Below, piece after piece: positions 1 through 6,180 of a DNA stretch of 6,181 bases. The translations under genes and the position numbers were made by a program. Source of the stretch: Verrucomicrobiota bacterium (GTDB lineage Bacteria > Verrucomicrobiota > Verrucomicrobiia > Limisphaerales > UBA9464); NCBI GenBank assembly GCA_947454295.1, contig CANGMO010000145.1:1-6181 (forward strand). The letters run 5' to 3'. A model generated the notes under the pieces. The model had not been told where the DNA came from and made no database searches. It saw nothing but the letters and a program-made list of their open reading frames with translations. How positions within the stretch are numbered: the first letter of the stretch is position 1; each line of letters begins with the position of its first letter.

Positions 1-890
1 GGCGTCTCGGCGAGGATGCTGGCCATCATCTCCGGCACGTCGATTTCCCGCAGGCGCTTGTAGAACATCATGAGCACCTTGCCGTCGAGCGGCATGGACT
101 CGTCGTAAAGGAACACCTCCGCGTTCACTCCCATGTTGTAGGGATCGCGAAACCGGTCGTCGCGCTGCGGCCGGCCGTCGAACTGGAACGGCAGCACGGC
201 GTGGTAAGGGGCGGGGACCGGTGCCGATTCGGCCGCGGTGCCATCGAGTCCGCCCGCCGCGGCGATCGCCTGTCGCAACACGGAAATCCCGCGCTGGGCC
301 GCCACCCGGTCCTCCGGTGAAACCAGGACGCTCACCGCCTTCATGCCGTACTCGATCATGTCATCGAGATCCATCAGGGCGAATCGGAGGACGCGTCGGG
401 TGGGCTGGTCGGCCAGGGTGTGGGTGTCGGCGCTGTGCCGGCGCAGCGTCTCGCGCAGGAGAGGGAGTGCGACTTCGTACAGGCCCAGAACCAGGGCAGG
501 GGTCGAGGGGGTGGCGAGCAGTTCGTCAAAAAACCGTTCGAGCCCCGCGTGTGGAATCTTGTCCAGGCCCAGCGGCGGTTCCCGCATCTCCCCGACGCGA
601 GACCGCAGCGCGGCGACCTGCTCGGCGCAGAGGTGGGCGTGCAGGCTGAAGGCCATCTTCAACTCATAGATCGGCTCGGCGGTGAGTCGAGCGATGAAGA
701 TCTGATGCAGCCGCTTTAGCGCGTAGTGATGGCATTTAAGCCGGCGGACGCTCTCCTCCACGGACAATCCGGGGCGCCCGGCCTCGACCAACGTGCCGAG
801 CCCCGCCAGCGGCGGCAGGCCGCGGTAGGTTTGGTACGCCTCGAGTCGGCGTTCGACGACGGCGTCGGGTTGGCGGGAATCGTCATTCAT
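1..890 (-). CDS. Partial hypothetical all-alpha protein, possibly ferritin-like (C-terminus beyond window)
   Basis: An open frame runs from ATG at 890 to the left edge without a stop, giving 296 codons. A weak Shine-Dalgarno site (AGGTG on the minus strand, 905-901) lies 10 nt before the ATG. I do not recognise the family with certainty. After a short polar N-terminus, the protein appears to form four long helices, roughly residues 43-70, 74-102, 130-153 and 165-190. Glu and His residues repeat on them: E76, H84, H86 and E90 on the second, E139, E147 and H152 on the third, D174, D177 and E180 on the fourth. That pattern resembles four-helix bundles of the ferritin-like superfamily, which often carry di-metal sites; the assignment is inference. 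A less helical segment (about 215-262, with a PYNMG motif) precedes another helix around 270-294 at the edge. There is no signal peptide or membrane segment. The gene is divergent from uvrB, and nothing visible links the two functions. Coding is well supported; function is not. Confidence 0.75.
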   Translation of the reverse strand, partial: MNDDSRQPDAVVERRLEAYQTYRGLPPLAGLGTLVEAGRPGLSVEESVRRLKCHHYALKRLHQIFIARLTAEPIYELKMAFSLHAHLCAEQVAALRSRVGEMREPPLGLDKIPHAGLERFFDELLATPSTPALVLGLYEVALPLLRETLRRHSADTHTLADQPTRRVLRFALMDLDDMIEYGMKAVSVLVSPEDRVAAQRGISVLRQAIAAAGGLDGTAAESAPVPAPYHAVLPFQFDGRPQRDDRFRDPYNMGVNAEVFLYDESMPLDGKVLMMFYKRLREIDVPEMMASILAET

Positions 891-973
891 GGCGGCGAGA
901 CACCTAGCGTCTTCGGGCGATGCCGACAAACCTGCTGTTGGGGAAACGTGGAGACCGACCCGGAACCCGGCCC

Positions 974-1001
974 TTTTCATCCTCGTCCCGCCGGCTATGC
1001 T
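974..1001 (+). promoter_or_regulatory. Possible sigma-70-type promoter for uvrB
   Basis: TTTTCA (974-979) and TATGCT (996-1001) each match 4 of 6 consensus bases and are 16 bp apart. Transcription would begin around 1008, almost on the uvrB ATG at 1010, giving a leaderless or nearly leaderless message. That agrees with the lack of a ribosome binding site before that ATG. Both boxes are weak, so a chance match in a divergent spacer is a real alternative. Confidence 0.25.
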
Positions 1002-1009
1002 CGTCGGAC

Positions 1010-3046
1010 ATGTCCGCCTTCGAACTCGTGTCCCAATATGCGCCGGCCGGTGATCAGCCGACGGCCATCCGACACCTGACGGATGGGCTGCTCCGCGGGG
1101 AGCCCCACCAGGTGCTGCTGGGCGTCACGGGATCGGGCAAGACGTTCACGATCGCCAACCTGATCCGGAACGTGAACCGGCCAACGCTGGTGCTGTCGCA
1201 CAACAAGACCCTCGCCGCCCAGCTGTACGCCGAGTTCAAGGCATTCTTCCCCAACAACGCGGTCGAGTACTTCGTCAGCTACTTCGACTTCTACCAGCCC
1301 GAGGCGTACATCCCGCGCACCGACACCTTCATCGAGAAGGACAGCAGCGTGAACGAGGAGATCGAGCGCCTGCGCCTCTCCACCATGAATTCCCTGCTGA
1401 GCCGGCGAGACGTGATCGTGGTGGCGAGCGTGTCGTGCATCTACGGCATCGGCAGCAAAGACGACTACGAGAGCATGGTCATCCCGCTGCGTGTCGGGCA
1501 GTCGATCGCCCGCAATGCCCTGCTGGAAAAACTGGTGGGCATCCAGTACGCCCGAAACGACTACGACCTCACGCGCGGCAAGTTCCGCGTCCGGGGCGAT
1601 GTGGTTGAACTTCATCCGGCGTATGCCGAGGACGCCCTCCGCATCGAGTTCTTTGGCGACGAGATCGAACGGTTCACGCGGTTCGATCCGCTGACCGGCG
1701 AGGCGCTGGAATCGCTCCAGGCGGTGAACATTTTCCCGAGCAAGCAGTTCGCGACGCCGCAGGAGAAGATCAACCGGGCGCAGATCACGATTCGCGAGGA
1801 GTTGGGTGATCGCATTGCGTGGTTCGAGAAGCAGGGCAAGCTGCTGGAGGCCCAGCGCATCAAGATGCGGACCGAGTTCGATCTCGAGCAGCTGCAGGAG
1901 CTCGGATTCTGCTCCGGCATCGAGAATTACTCGCGCCACATCGCGGCCCGGCCGGCGGGATCCCGTCCCGGCGTGCTGCTGGATTTCTTCCCGCATGACT
2001 ACCTGATGGTGATCGACGAGTCGCACACCACCCTGCCGCAGATTGGCGGGATGTACGCCGGTGACATGGCCCGCAAGAAGGTCCTCGTGGAGCACGGATT
2101 CCGTCTCCCCAGCGCGCTCGACAACCGACCTCTGGCCTTTGACGAGTTTCGCAAGATTGGCGGGCAGGCCCTGTACGTCAGTGCAACTCCGGGGCCGACG
2201 GAAATGGAGTGGGCCGGCTCGAAGAACGTCGCCGAACAAATCGTGCGCCCCACCGGATTGGTTGACCCGGAGGTGGTATTGCGACCGCTGTCCGGCCAGA
2301 TCGATGACCTGCTCAACGAGGCCCGGGAACGGGTCGAGCTTGGGGAGCGGGTACTCGTCACCACCCTCACCAAGCGGACCGCCGAGGAGCTTACCGACTA
2401 CCTCCGAGACCTCGGCGTGAACGTGCGGTATCTGCATAGTGAGATCGACGCCATTGAACGCGTCGAAATCCTCCGCGCGCTTCGCAAGGGCGAGTGCGAT
2501 GTGCTGGTGGGCATCAACCTGCTTCGCGAGGGCCTGGATCTGCCCGAGGTGTCGTTGGTGGCCATTCTGGACGCCGACAAGGAGGGATATCTCCGCAGTG
2601 CGACCAGCCTGATCCAGACGGCCGGACGCGCGGCACGGCACCTGAACGGGAAGGTGATCCTGTACTGCGACGTGAAGACGCAGAGCATCCAGAAATTCCT
2701 CGCGGTGACCGAATACCGCCGCGGCCGTCAGTTGGCCTACAATGCGGCGAACGGCATCGTTCCGCGCAGTGTGACCCGTGGGATTGAGGAGGGGTTGAGC
2801 AGTGCAGGTTCTGGACGCGCGGCAGTTTCGGGGGCGATCCGCGAGACCATGGAACACCTGGATGTTTCCGAGACGCTGCGGGAGCTAGAGTCGGAGATGG
2901 TCGAGGCGGCCCAGGCGCTGCAGTTTGAGAAAGCGGCGCTGCTGCGAGATCAGATCCGCGAGCTCAAGATGCGAACCGGTCTCGAAGCCGGCGGGGCGAC
3001 TCCGCGGGTGGGCGGCCGGAAGTCACGGGCGCGAAAGGGAAGGTGA
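1010..3046 (+). CDS. uvrB: UvrABC system protein B (excinuclease subunit, DNA damage-verifying helicase)
   Basis: UvrB receives damaged DNA from UvrA in the cytoplasm, verifies the lesion with ATP-driven strand opening, and recruits UvrC for dual incision in nucleotide excision repair. The 678-residue product has the normal family length and order. The Walker A motif GVTGSGKT is at 38-45. The damage-probing beta-hairpin is at 91-110 (Y91, F92, F94, Y95, then QPEAY), aromatic as in the family though two usual Tyr are Phe. The UvrA-binding region follows. The Walker B motif DESH is at 336-339, and SATPGPTE (391-398) is helicase motif III. The C-terminal RecA-like half contains GINLLREGLDLPE (501-513) and QTAGRAAR (536-543). 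A coiled-coil UVR motif that contacts UvrC is at about 623-655, and a basic tail ends the protein. An in-frame ATG at 920 would add 30 residues unlike UvrB, so I chose 1010, where the typical N-terminus (FELVSQYAPAGDQPTAI) begins. No Shine-Dalgarno is visible. No frameshift or missing key residue is seen. Confidence 0.98.
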   Translation: MSAFELVSQYAPAGDQPTAIRHLTDGLLRGEPHQVLLGVTGSGKTFTIANLIRNVNRPTLVLSHNKTLAAQLYAEFKAFFPNNAVEYFVSYFDFYQPEAYIPRTDTFIEKDSSVNEEIERLRLSTMNSLLSRRDVIVVASVSCIYGIGSKDDYESMVIPLRVGQSIARNALLEKLVGIQYARNDYDLTRGKFRVRGDVVELHPAYAEDALRIEFFGDEIERFTRFDPLTGEALESLQAVNIFPSKQFATPQEKINRAQITIREELGDRIAWFEKQGKLLEAQRIKMRTEFDLEQLQELGFCSGIENYSRHIAARPAGSRPGVLLDFFPHDYLMVIDESHTTLPQIGGMYAGDMARKKVLVEHGFRLPSALDNRPLAFDEFRKIGGQALYVSATPGPTEMEWAGSKNVAEQIVRPTGLVDPEVVLRPLSGQIDDLLNEARERVELGERVLVTTLTKRTAEELTDYLRDLGVNVRYLHSEIDAIERVEILRALRKGECDVLVGINLLREGLDLPEVSLVAILDADKEGYLRSATSLIQTAGRAARHLNGKVILYCDVKTQSIQKFLAVTEYRRGRQLAYNAANGIVPRSVTRGIEEGLSSAGSGRAAVSGAIRETMEHLDVSETLRELESEMVEAAQALQFEKAALLRDQIRELKMRTGLEAGGATPRVGGRKSRARKGR

Positions 3047-3053
3047 CCCGGAT

Positions 3054-3078
3054 CTTTCGGAGAGAACCTCTCCGAAAG
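3054..3078. terminator. Bidirectional hairpin between convergent genes
   Basis: CTTTCGGAGAG (3054-3064) and CTCTCCGAAAG (3068-3078) are perfect 11-bp complements around a 3-nt loop (AAC). The hairpin starts 7 bp after the uvrB stop and directly abuts the stop codon of the minus-strand gene at 3079-3081. It can fold in transcripts from either side. Neither strand has a U-tract after the stem, so it is not a textbook intrinsic terminator. It may instead protect 3' ends or act with Rho. Confidence 0.65.
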
Positions 3079-3774
3079 CTACGCGTTGACCATGGGGACC
3101 TTCGCGGCGGAGGCGCGGTCGAGGAGCGTCTGGTGCATGGCTGGCGTCCAGCCCTCGGTGAGATAGCGGAAGATCCAGTTGTTCTGCTGGCGCAGGCGTC
3201 GGTAGGACTGCGCGAGGTCGAGGACCATGGTGATCCGCCGGTTCGGACAGTTGAGCTCGCCGACGTCGTGGGTGGCCACTTCCTGGAAGCCCATCACGCG
3301 CGTGTGGAATCCGTGCGGGTTGTGCTGCTCGCCTTCGAAAATGTCGGTGATGTAGTGGGTCCATCCGCGGTGGATGGTGTCGGCCACGGCCGCACGCATC
3401 AGGGCGACCACGGCGAGCAGGTTGCGACGAAATTCGGGCAGCACGGCAAACCGGCCGATTTCGGCAATCCGGTTATGCTTGAGAAAGGCCTCGAGATCGA
3501 ACCCGCGGTTGCGCATCTGGAATCCGTAGGCGCGGTATTCCTCCAACGGCACCTCGTACAGCACCCGCAACACGCCGACCGGGCGCGATTCCGCCAGCAC
3601 AACAAACCACGAAACGCCGGAAGCTTCGTGGTCGGCGCTGGAGACGAGCTTCTCGTCCTGCCGGATCCACTGCTTCTCATCGCGATAGATGGCCCGCATG
3701 ACTTCCAGGGCAAGAGTGCGGCCCTGTTCGTCCTCCACGCGGATCACCCGAAACTCAGTCTTCGTCGAAGGCAT
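3079..3774 (-). CDS. Divergent GNAT-fold N-acyltransferase, autoinducer-synthase/FeeM-like (predicted)
   Basis: The 231-residue product looks like a GNAT-fold enzyme of the branch containing LuxI-type autoinducer synthases, FeeM N-acyl amino acid synthases and the OlsB lyso-ornithine lipid synthase. Visible pieces are an N-terminal helix with AIYRDEKQWI (28-37), a strand pair around FVVLAESRPVGVLRVLY (57-73), the core segment EIGRFAVLPEFRRN (105-118) followed by a long helix, and GFHTRVMGF (155-163) near the end of the fold. A C-terminal extension of about 45 residues follows. The usual glycine-containing CoA pyrophosphate loop is absent after the core strand (RRNLLAVV instead). Family members that take acyl groups from acyl-ACP also diverge here, so an acyl-ACP donor is plausible. 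The start at 3774 overlaps the upstream acyltransferase by 20 bp, implying translational coupling; AAGGA at 3792-3788 is rather far from the ATG (13 nt). The acceptor substrate is unknown, and a plain GNAT acetyltransferase remains possible. Confidence 0.8.
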   Translation of the reverse strand: MPSTKTEFRVIRVEDEQGRTLALEVMRAIYRDEKQWIRQDEKLVSSADHEASGVSWFVVLAESRPVGVLRVLYEVPLEEYRAYGFQMRNRGFDLEAFLKHNRIAEIGRFAVLPEFRRNLLAVVALMRAAVADTIHRGWTHYITDIFEGEQHNPHGFHTRVMGFQEVATHDVGELNCPNRRITMVLDLAQSYRRLRQQNNWIFRYLTEGWTPAMHQTLLDRASAAKVPMVNA

Positions 3775-4567
3775 ACTTCGTGCGTCTTCCTTGAGCCTGC
3801 CATCGTTTTCCGGAAAGTGTCGAGATGGCGGTCATGATTTCGTGGTGCTTTTGTCGGACCGCTTCCGCAGATGTTTCCGATTCGTTGCGTGACGCACTCC
3901 CGGAAATTGGAGCGCCGAAGTGCACCGAAAACGGGGCGCGGTCGGAAATCGTGCGCCCCGTCGCGTTCGAATCAAATCGAATGCCGCCGGGAACGACCCG
4001 GACTCCCGTGTCGACTGCGAGCTGTGCTGCTCCGTGATATCCACGCAGCAATTCCGTCGGGTGCCGATTGGTGGTGCCCTCGGGAAACACGCCGACGCAT
4101 CGCCCGTGTTGCAGTCGTCGCGCGGCCTCCTCGAAGGGGGGAAGGGCACCGGCGTAGCGCGATTTGAAGCGGTTCAGAAAGGCCGGCCGTGCGGCTTTCC
4201 GCGTGACCACGATGGGATCGTGCGCGCGAATGATGCCGCCAACTGCGGGGATCATCAGGAAATTCCAATCGGCCATGAAATGCACCATCCGGCCTCCGCG
4301 GTGAAAACAAAGCCACGTGGGCACCAGAATGGCCTCCGGCCGCTGGCTATGGTTCAGCACCAGCAGGAACGGATCGGCCGCGGTGGCGATGTGTTCGAGT
4401 CCGTGGAAGGAGCGGACGTGTCCGTGAAAGACCGTCAGGATGGACCGGCACAGGAGTCGAATTCCCGGTTGATCGGCCAGGTGTGGCAACGGCGTGCGCC
4501 ACAGGGTGGTGATATCGGGGATTCCCGGACGATCGCCCCGGGGCGTCGAACGCTCCGGCGTGTTCAT
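3755..4567 (-). CDS. PlsC-family (lysophospholipid) acyltransferase, HX4E variant
   Basis: The 270-residue product belongs to the glycerolipid acyltransferase (PlsC/LPLAT) family, which moves an acyl chain from acyl-ACP or acyl-CoA to a hydroxyl of a lysolipid at the inner membrane. Motif I is NHSQRPE (72-78), with H73 as likely catalytic base; the partner five residues later is Glu (E78) instead of the usual Asp. Motif II is seen as PIVVTRK (118-124), motif III as FPEGTTNR (161-168), and motif IV as VVPGGIRF (191-198). There is no clear transmembrane helix; a hydrophobic stretch around 103-113 could dip into the membrane. The N-terminal 35 residues are polar and proline-rich. The start at 4567 lies 4 bp after the hemL stop. 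GAGG at 4573-4570 is only 2 nt from the ATG, so translation may depend on coupling to hemL. Its tight pairing with the GNAT gene suggests work on an N-acylated product rather than ordinary phosphatidate synthesis, but a general lysophosphatidate acyltransferase is the main alternative. Confidence 0.88.
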   Translation of the reverse strand: MNTPERSTPRGDRPGIPDITTLWRTPLPHLADQPGIRLLCRSILTVFHGHVRSFHGLEHIATAADPFLLVLNHSQRPEAILVPTWLCFHRGGRMVHFMADWNFLMIPAVGGIIRAHDPIVVTRKAARPAFLNRFKSRYAGALPPFEEAARRLQHGRCVGVFPEGTTNRHPTELLRGYHGAAQLAVDTGVRVVPGGIRFDSNATGRTISDRAPFSVHFGAPISGSASRNESETSAEAVRQKHHEIMTAISTLSGKRWQAQGRRTKYAFDED

Positions 4568-4571
4568 GGCC

Positions 4572-5858
4572 TCAGAGGGATTTCAGCACCTTCGCCGCGG
4601 CGCGCACCGTGGAATCGATGTCCTCGGCGGTGTGGGCGGTCGACAGGAAGCCGGCCTCAAACTGGGAAGGTGCGAGGTAGATGCCCTCGGCGAGCATTCC
4701 GTGGAAGAACTTGGCGAACCGGGCGCGATCGGAGCGCATGGCATCGGCGAGATTCCACACCGGGCCTTCGGTGAAGTAGCCGCAGAACATCGAACCGATT
4801 CGCTGCCACGTGACGGGAACTCCGGCCAGGCGTGCGGCGTCGGTCATGCCGGCCTCCAACTGCAGGCCGAGGGTTTCCAGGGTGCGGTAGGCATCGGTGG
4901 ACTCAAGTGCGTCCAGCGCGGCCTGGCCGGCGGCCATGGCGAGCGGATTGCCGCTGAGGGTTCCCGCCTGATAGACCGGCCCGAGCGGCGCCAGATGGTC
5001 CATGATGTCGGTGCGTCCGCCAAAGGCGCCGACAGGCAGTCCGGCACCGATGATCTTGCCGAAGCAGCTTAGATCCGGGGTGAGGCCAAACCGTTCCTGC
5101 GCGCCACCCTTGGCCAGGCGGAAGCCGGTCATGACCTCGTCAAAGATGAAAACGGTACCGTGTTCGCGACAAAGCTTCGTGAGCAGGTCGTAGTAGCCGG
5201 GCTTCGGCAGGTAGAGGCCGGCATTGGCGGGCACGCCTTCGACGATCAGGGCTGCGATTTCCTTGCCGTGTGCGGCGAAGGCGGCGGCGACCGCGTCCGG
5301 ATCGTTGAACGGCAGCACGAGCGTGTGCCGGGCGAAATCGGCGGGCACGCCCGCGCTGTCCGGATTGCCGAAGGTCAGCGCTCCGGATCCGGCCTTCACC
5401 AGCAGGGAGTCGGCGTGGCCGTGATAGCAGCCGTCGAACTTGATGATCTTGTCGCGCCGGGTGAATCCGCGTGCCAGCCGGATGGCTGACATGCAGGCCT
5501 CGGTGCCGGAATTGCAGAAGCGAATCTTCCCCACGCTGGGAACCCACTCCTTCACCCGGCGGGCCAGCGTGACTTCGCCGGGATTGGGGATGCCGAAACT
5601 AGTGCCGCGATCCGCGGCAGCCTTCACGGCGTTGATGATCCCGGGATGCGCGTGGCCGAGGATGGCGGGTCCCCAGGTACCCACGTAGTCGAGCAGGCGG
5701 TTGCCATCGGCGTCGATGACATGAGCGCCCTTGGCACTGGTGGCGAAGAACGGCGCTCCACCCACCGCGCGGAAGGCGCGCACCGGCGAATTCACCCCTC
5801 CGGGAATGTGGTTCAGGGCCTCGGCGAACAGGGCATCAGATTGGGCACGCAGCAACAT
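4572..5858 (-). CDS. hemL: Glutamate-1-semialdehyde 2,1-aminomutase
   Basis: HemL is a cytoplasmic PLP enzyme that converts glutamate-1-semialdehyde to 5-aminolevulinate, the last step of the C5 route to heme and other tetrapyrroles. The 428-residue product is of standard length. It shows the N-terminal signature PGGVNSPVRAF (19-29), the PLP phosphate-binding NSGTEA (116-121), CYHGHAD (144-150), FDEVMTGFR (239-247) with D240 contacting the cofactor ring, and FGKIIGAGLPVGAFGG (266-281), in which K268 should form the Schiff base. GTLSGNPLAM (299-308) completes the family pattern. These features separate it from ornithine and acetylornithine aminotransferases. The start at 5858 leaves a short normal N-terminus; no convincing ribosome binding site precedes it. 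It is the first gene of a minus-strand unit with the two acyltransferase genes and lies just downstream of an insertion-sequence end, so its promoter may be altered. No hemA or other tetrapyrrole gene is visible nearby. One oddity is VEGVPANAG (206-214), where VEP is common. Confidence 0.97.
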   Translation of the reverse strand: MLLRAQSDALFAEALNHIPGGVNSPVRAFRAVGGAPFFATSAKGAHVIDADGNRLLDYVGTWGPAILGHAHPGIINAVKAAADRGTSFGIPNPGEVTLARRVKEWVPSVGKIRFCNSGTEACMSAIRLARGFTRRDKIIKFDGCYHGHADSLLVKAGSGALTFGNPDSAGVPADFARHTLVLPFNDPDAVAAAFAAHGKEIAALIVEGVPANAGLYLPKPGYYDLLTKLCREHGTVFIFDEVMTGFRLAKGGAQERFGLTPDLSCFGKIIGAGLPVGAFGGRTDIMDHLAPLGPVYQAGTLSGNPLAMAAGQAALDALESTDAYRTLETLGLQLEAGMTDAARLAGVPVTWQRIGSMFCGYFTEGPVWNLADAMRSDRARFAKFFHGMLAEGIYLAPSQFEAGFLSTAHTAEDIDSTVRAAAKVLKSL

Positions 5859-5946
5859 GCAGCCCCGAGATTACCGCGCCCCACGTCCCGAGGGAACCAC
5901 CGACCTTCGACTTTCGACCTTGGTGTCACGTCCTGATTTCCGTTTG

Positions 5947-6180
5947 TCAGGTTTCTGGTGGAGATGCGGGATGTTGGAGGGTGAGGGGGAGCGAAGGTGA
6001 GCGTAGCGAACCGAGCGGAGCCGAGGCCTCCGACATCCCAGGTTGCCCGGCTTGGTGAACCTCGGATGGAGTCCGAAGGTTCAATGCGAAGTGGGGGCGG
6101 CGCTCGTTGTAGAGCTGCCGGGCCTGCCTTACCGCCGCCCGGGCCTGCTCCTTGGTGTTGAAGTTCCGATCCAGCTCGTA
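5947..6180 (-). CDS. IS3-family transposase, C-terminal part (5' end beyond window)
   Basis: The frame from the right edge to TGA at 5949-5947 encodes the last 77 residues. The first 45 match the end of the DDE integrase core of IS3-family OrfB proteins: YELDRNF, a helix EQARAAVRQARQLYN, then ERRPHFALNLRTPSEVH. The YN..RRPH..L..RTP pattern is diagnostic. The catalytic D, D and E residues would lie upstream, outside the window. The protein does not end soon after SEVH as usual. It continues for about 32 residues rich in Ser, Pro, Leu and Ala, encoded by a palindromic repeat, and this tail resembles no protein domain I know. Whether the gene is intact or decayed cannot be judged from this fragment. 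Confidence 0.85.
   Translation of the reverse strand, partial: YELDRNFNTKEQARAAVRQARQLYNERRPHFALNLRTPSEVHQAGQPGMSEASAPLGSLRSPSLPLTLQHPASPPET
5968..6039. repeat. Imperfect palindrome enclosing degenerate GAGCGNAG repeats
   Basis: GGGATGTTGGAGG (5968-5980) pairs with CCTCCGACATCCC (6027-6039) over 13 positions, with one G-T mismatch. The 46-nt interior holds three copies of GAGCGNAG, at 5989-5996, 5999-6006 and 6013-6020. The arrangement resembles a dispersed palindromic repeat of the REP/MITE kind more than an IS3 terminal repeat. It lies wholly inside the extended 3' end of the transposase frame. Other copies in the genome cannot be seen from here. Confidence 0.7.

Noticed and set aside
221..719. 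Several overlapping plus-strand frames in the left part
   Set aside because: Their translations are low-complexity and Arg/Pro-rich, while the minus-strand frame has balanced composition and regular helical patterning over 296 codons.
920..1009. A 30-residue N-terminal extension of UvrB from ATG 920
   Set aside because: The extension has no similarity to UvrB N-termini and the standard protein start coincides with ATG 1010.
995..2857. A 620-codon open frame antisense to uvrB
   Set aside because: It lies almost wholly opposite uvrB, has a biased composition with no recognisable domain, and is the usual open antisense frame of a GC-rich gene.
3043..3837. A 264-codon plus-strand frame opposite the GNAT gene
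   Set aside because: The minus-strand protein has clear fold motifs and operon context; the plus-strand frame has none and overlaps the uvrB end and the hairpin.
3920..4774. A 284-codon plus-strand frame opposite the PlsC gene and the hemL end
   Set aside because: It crosses two well-supported genes, and its translation is Arg/Gly-rich without motifs.
5901..5921. CGACCTT direct repeat (5901-5907 and 5915-5921) as a target duplication or operator
   Set aside because: Both copies lie on the same side of the candidate IS boundary and the unit is only 7 bp, so chance is the simpler explanation.
5924..5929. GTGACA on the minus strand as a -35 box for hemL
   Set aside because: It matches 5 of 6 bases, but no acceptable -10 box sits about 17 bp downstream.
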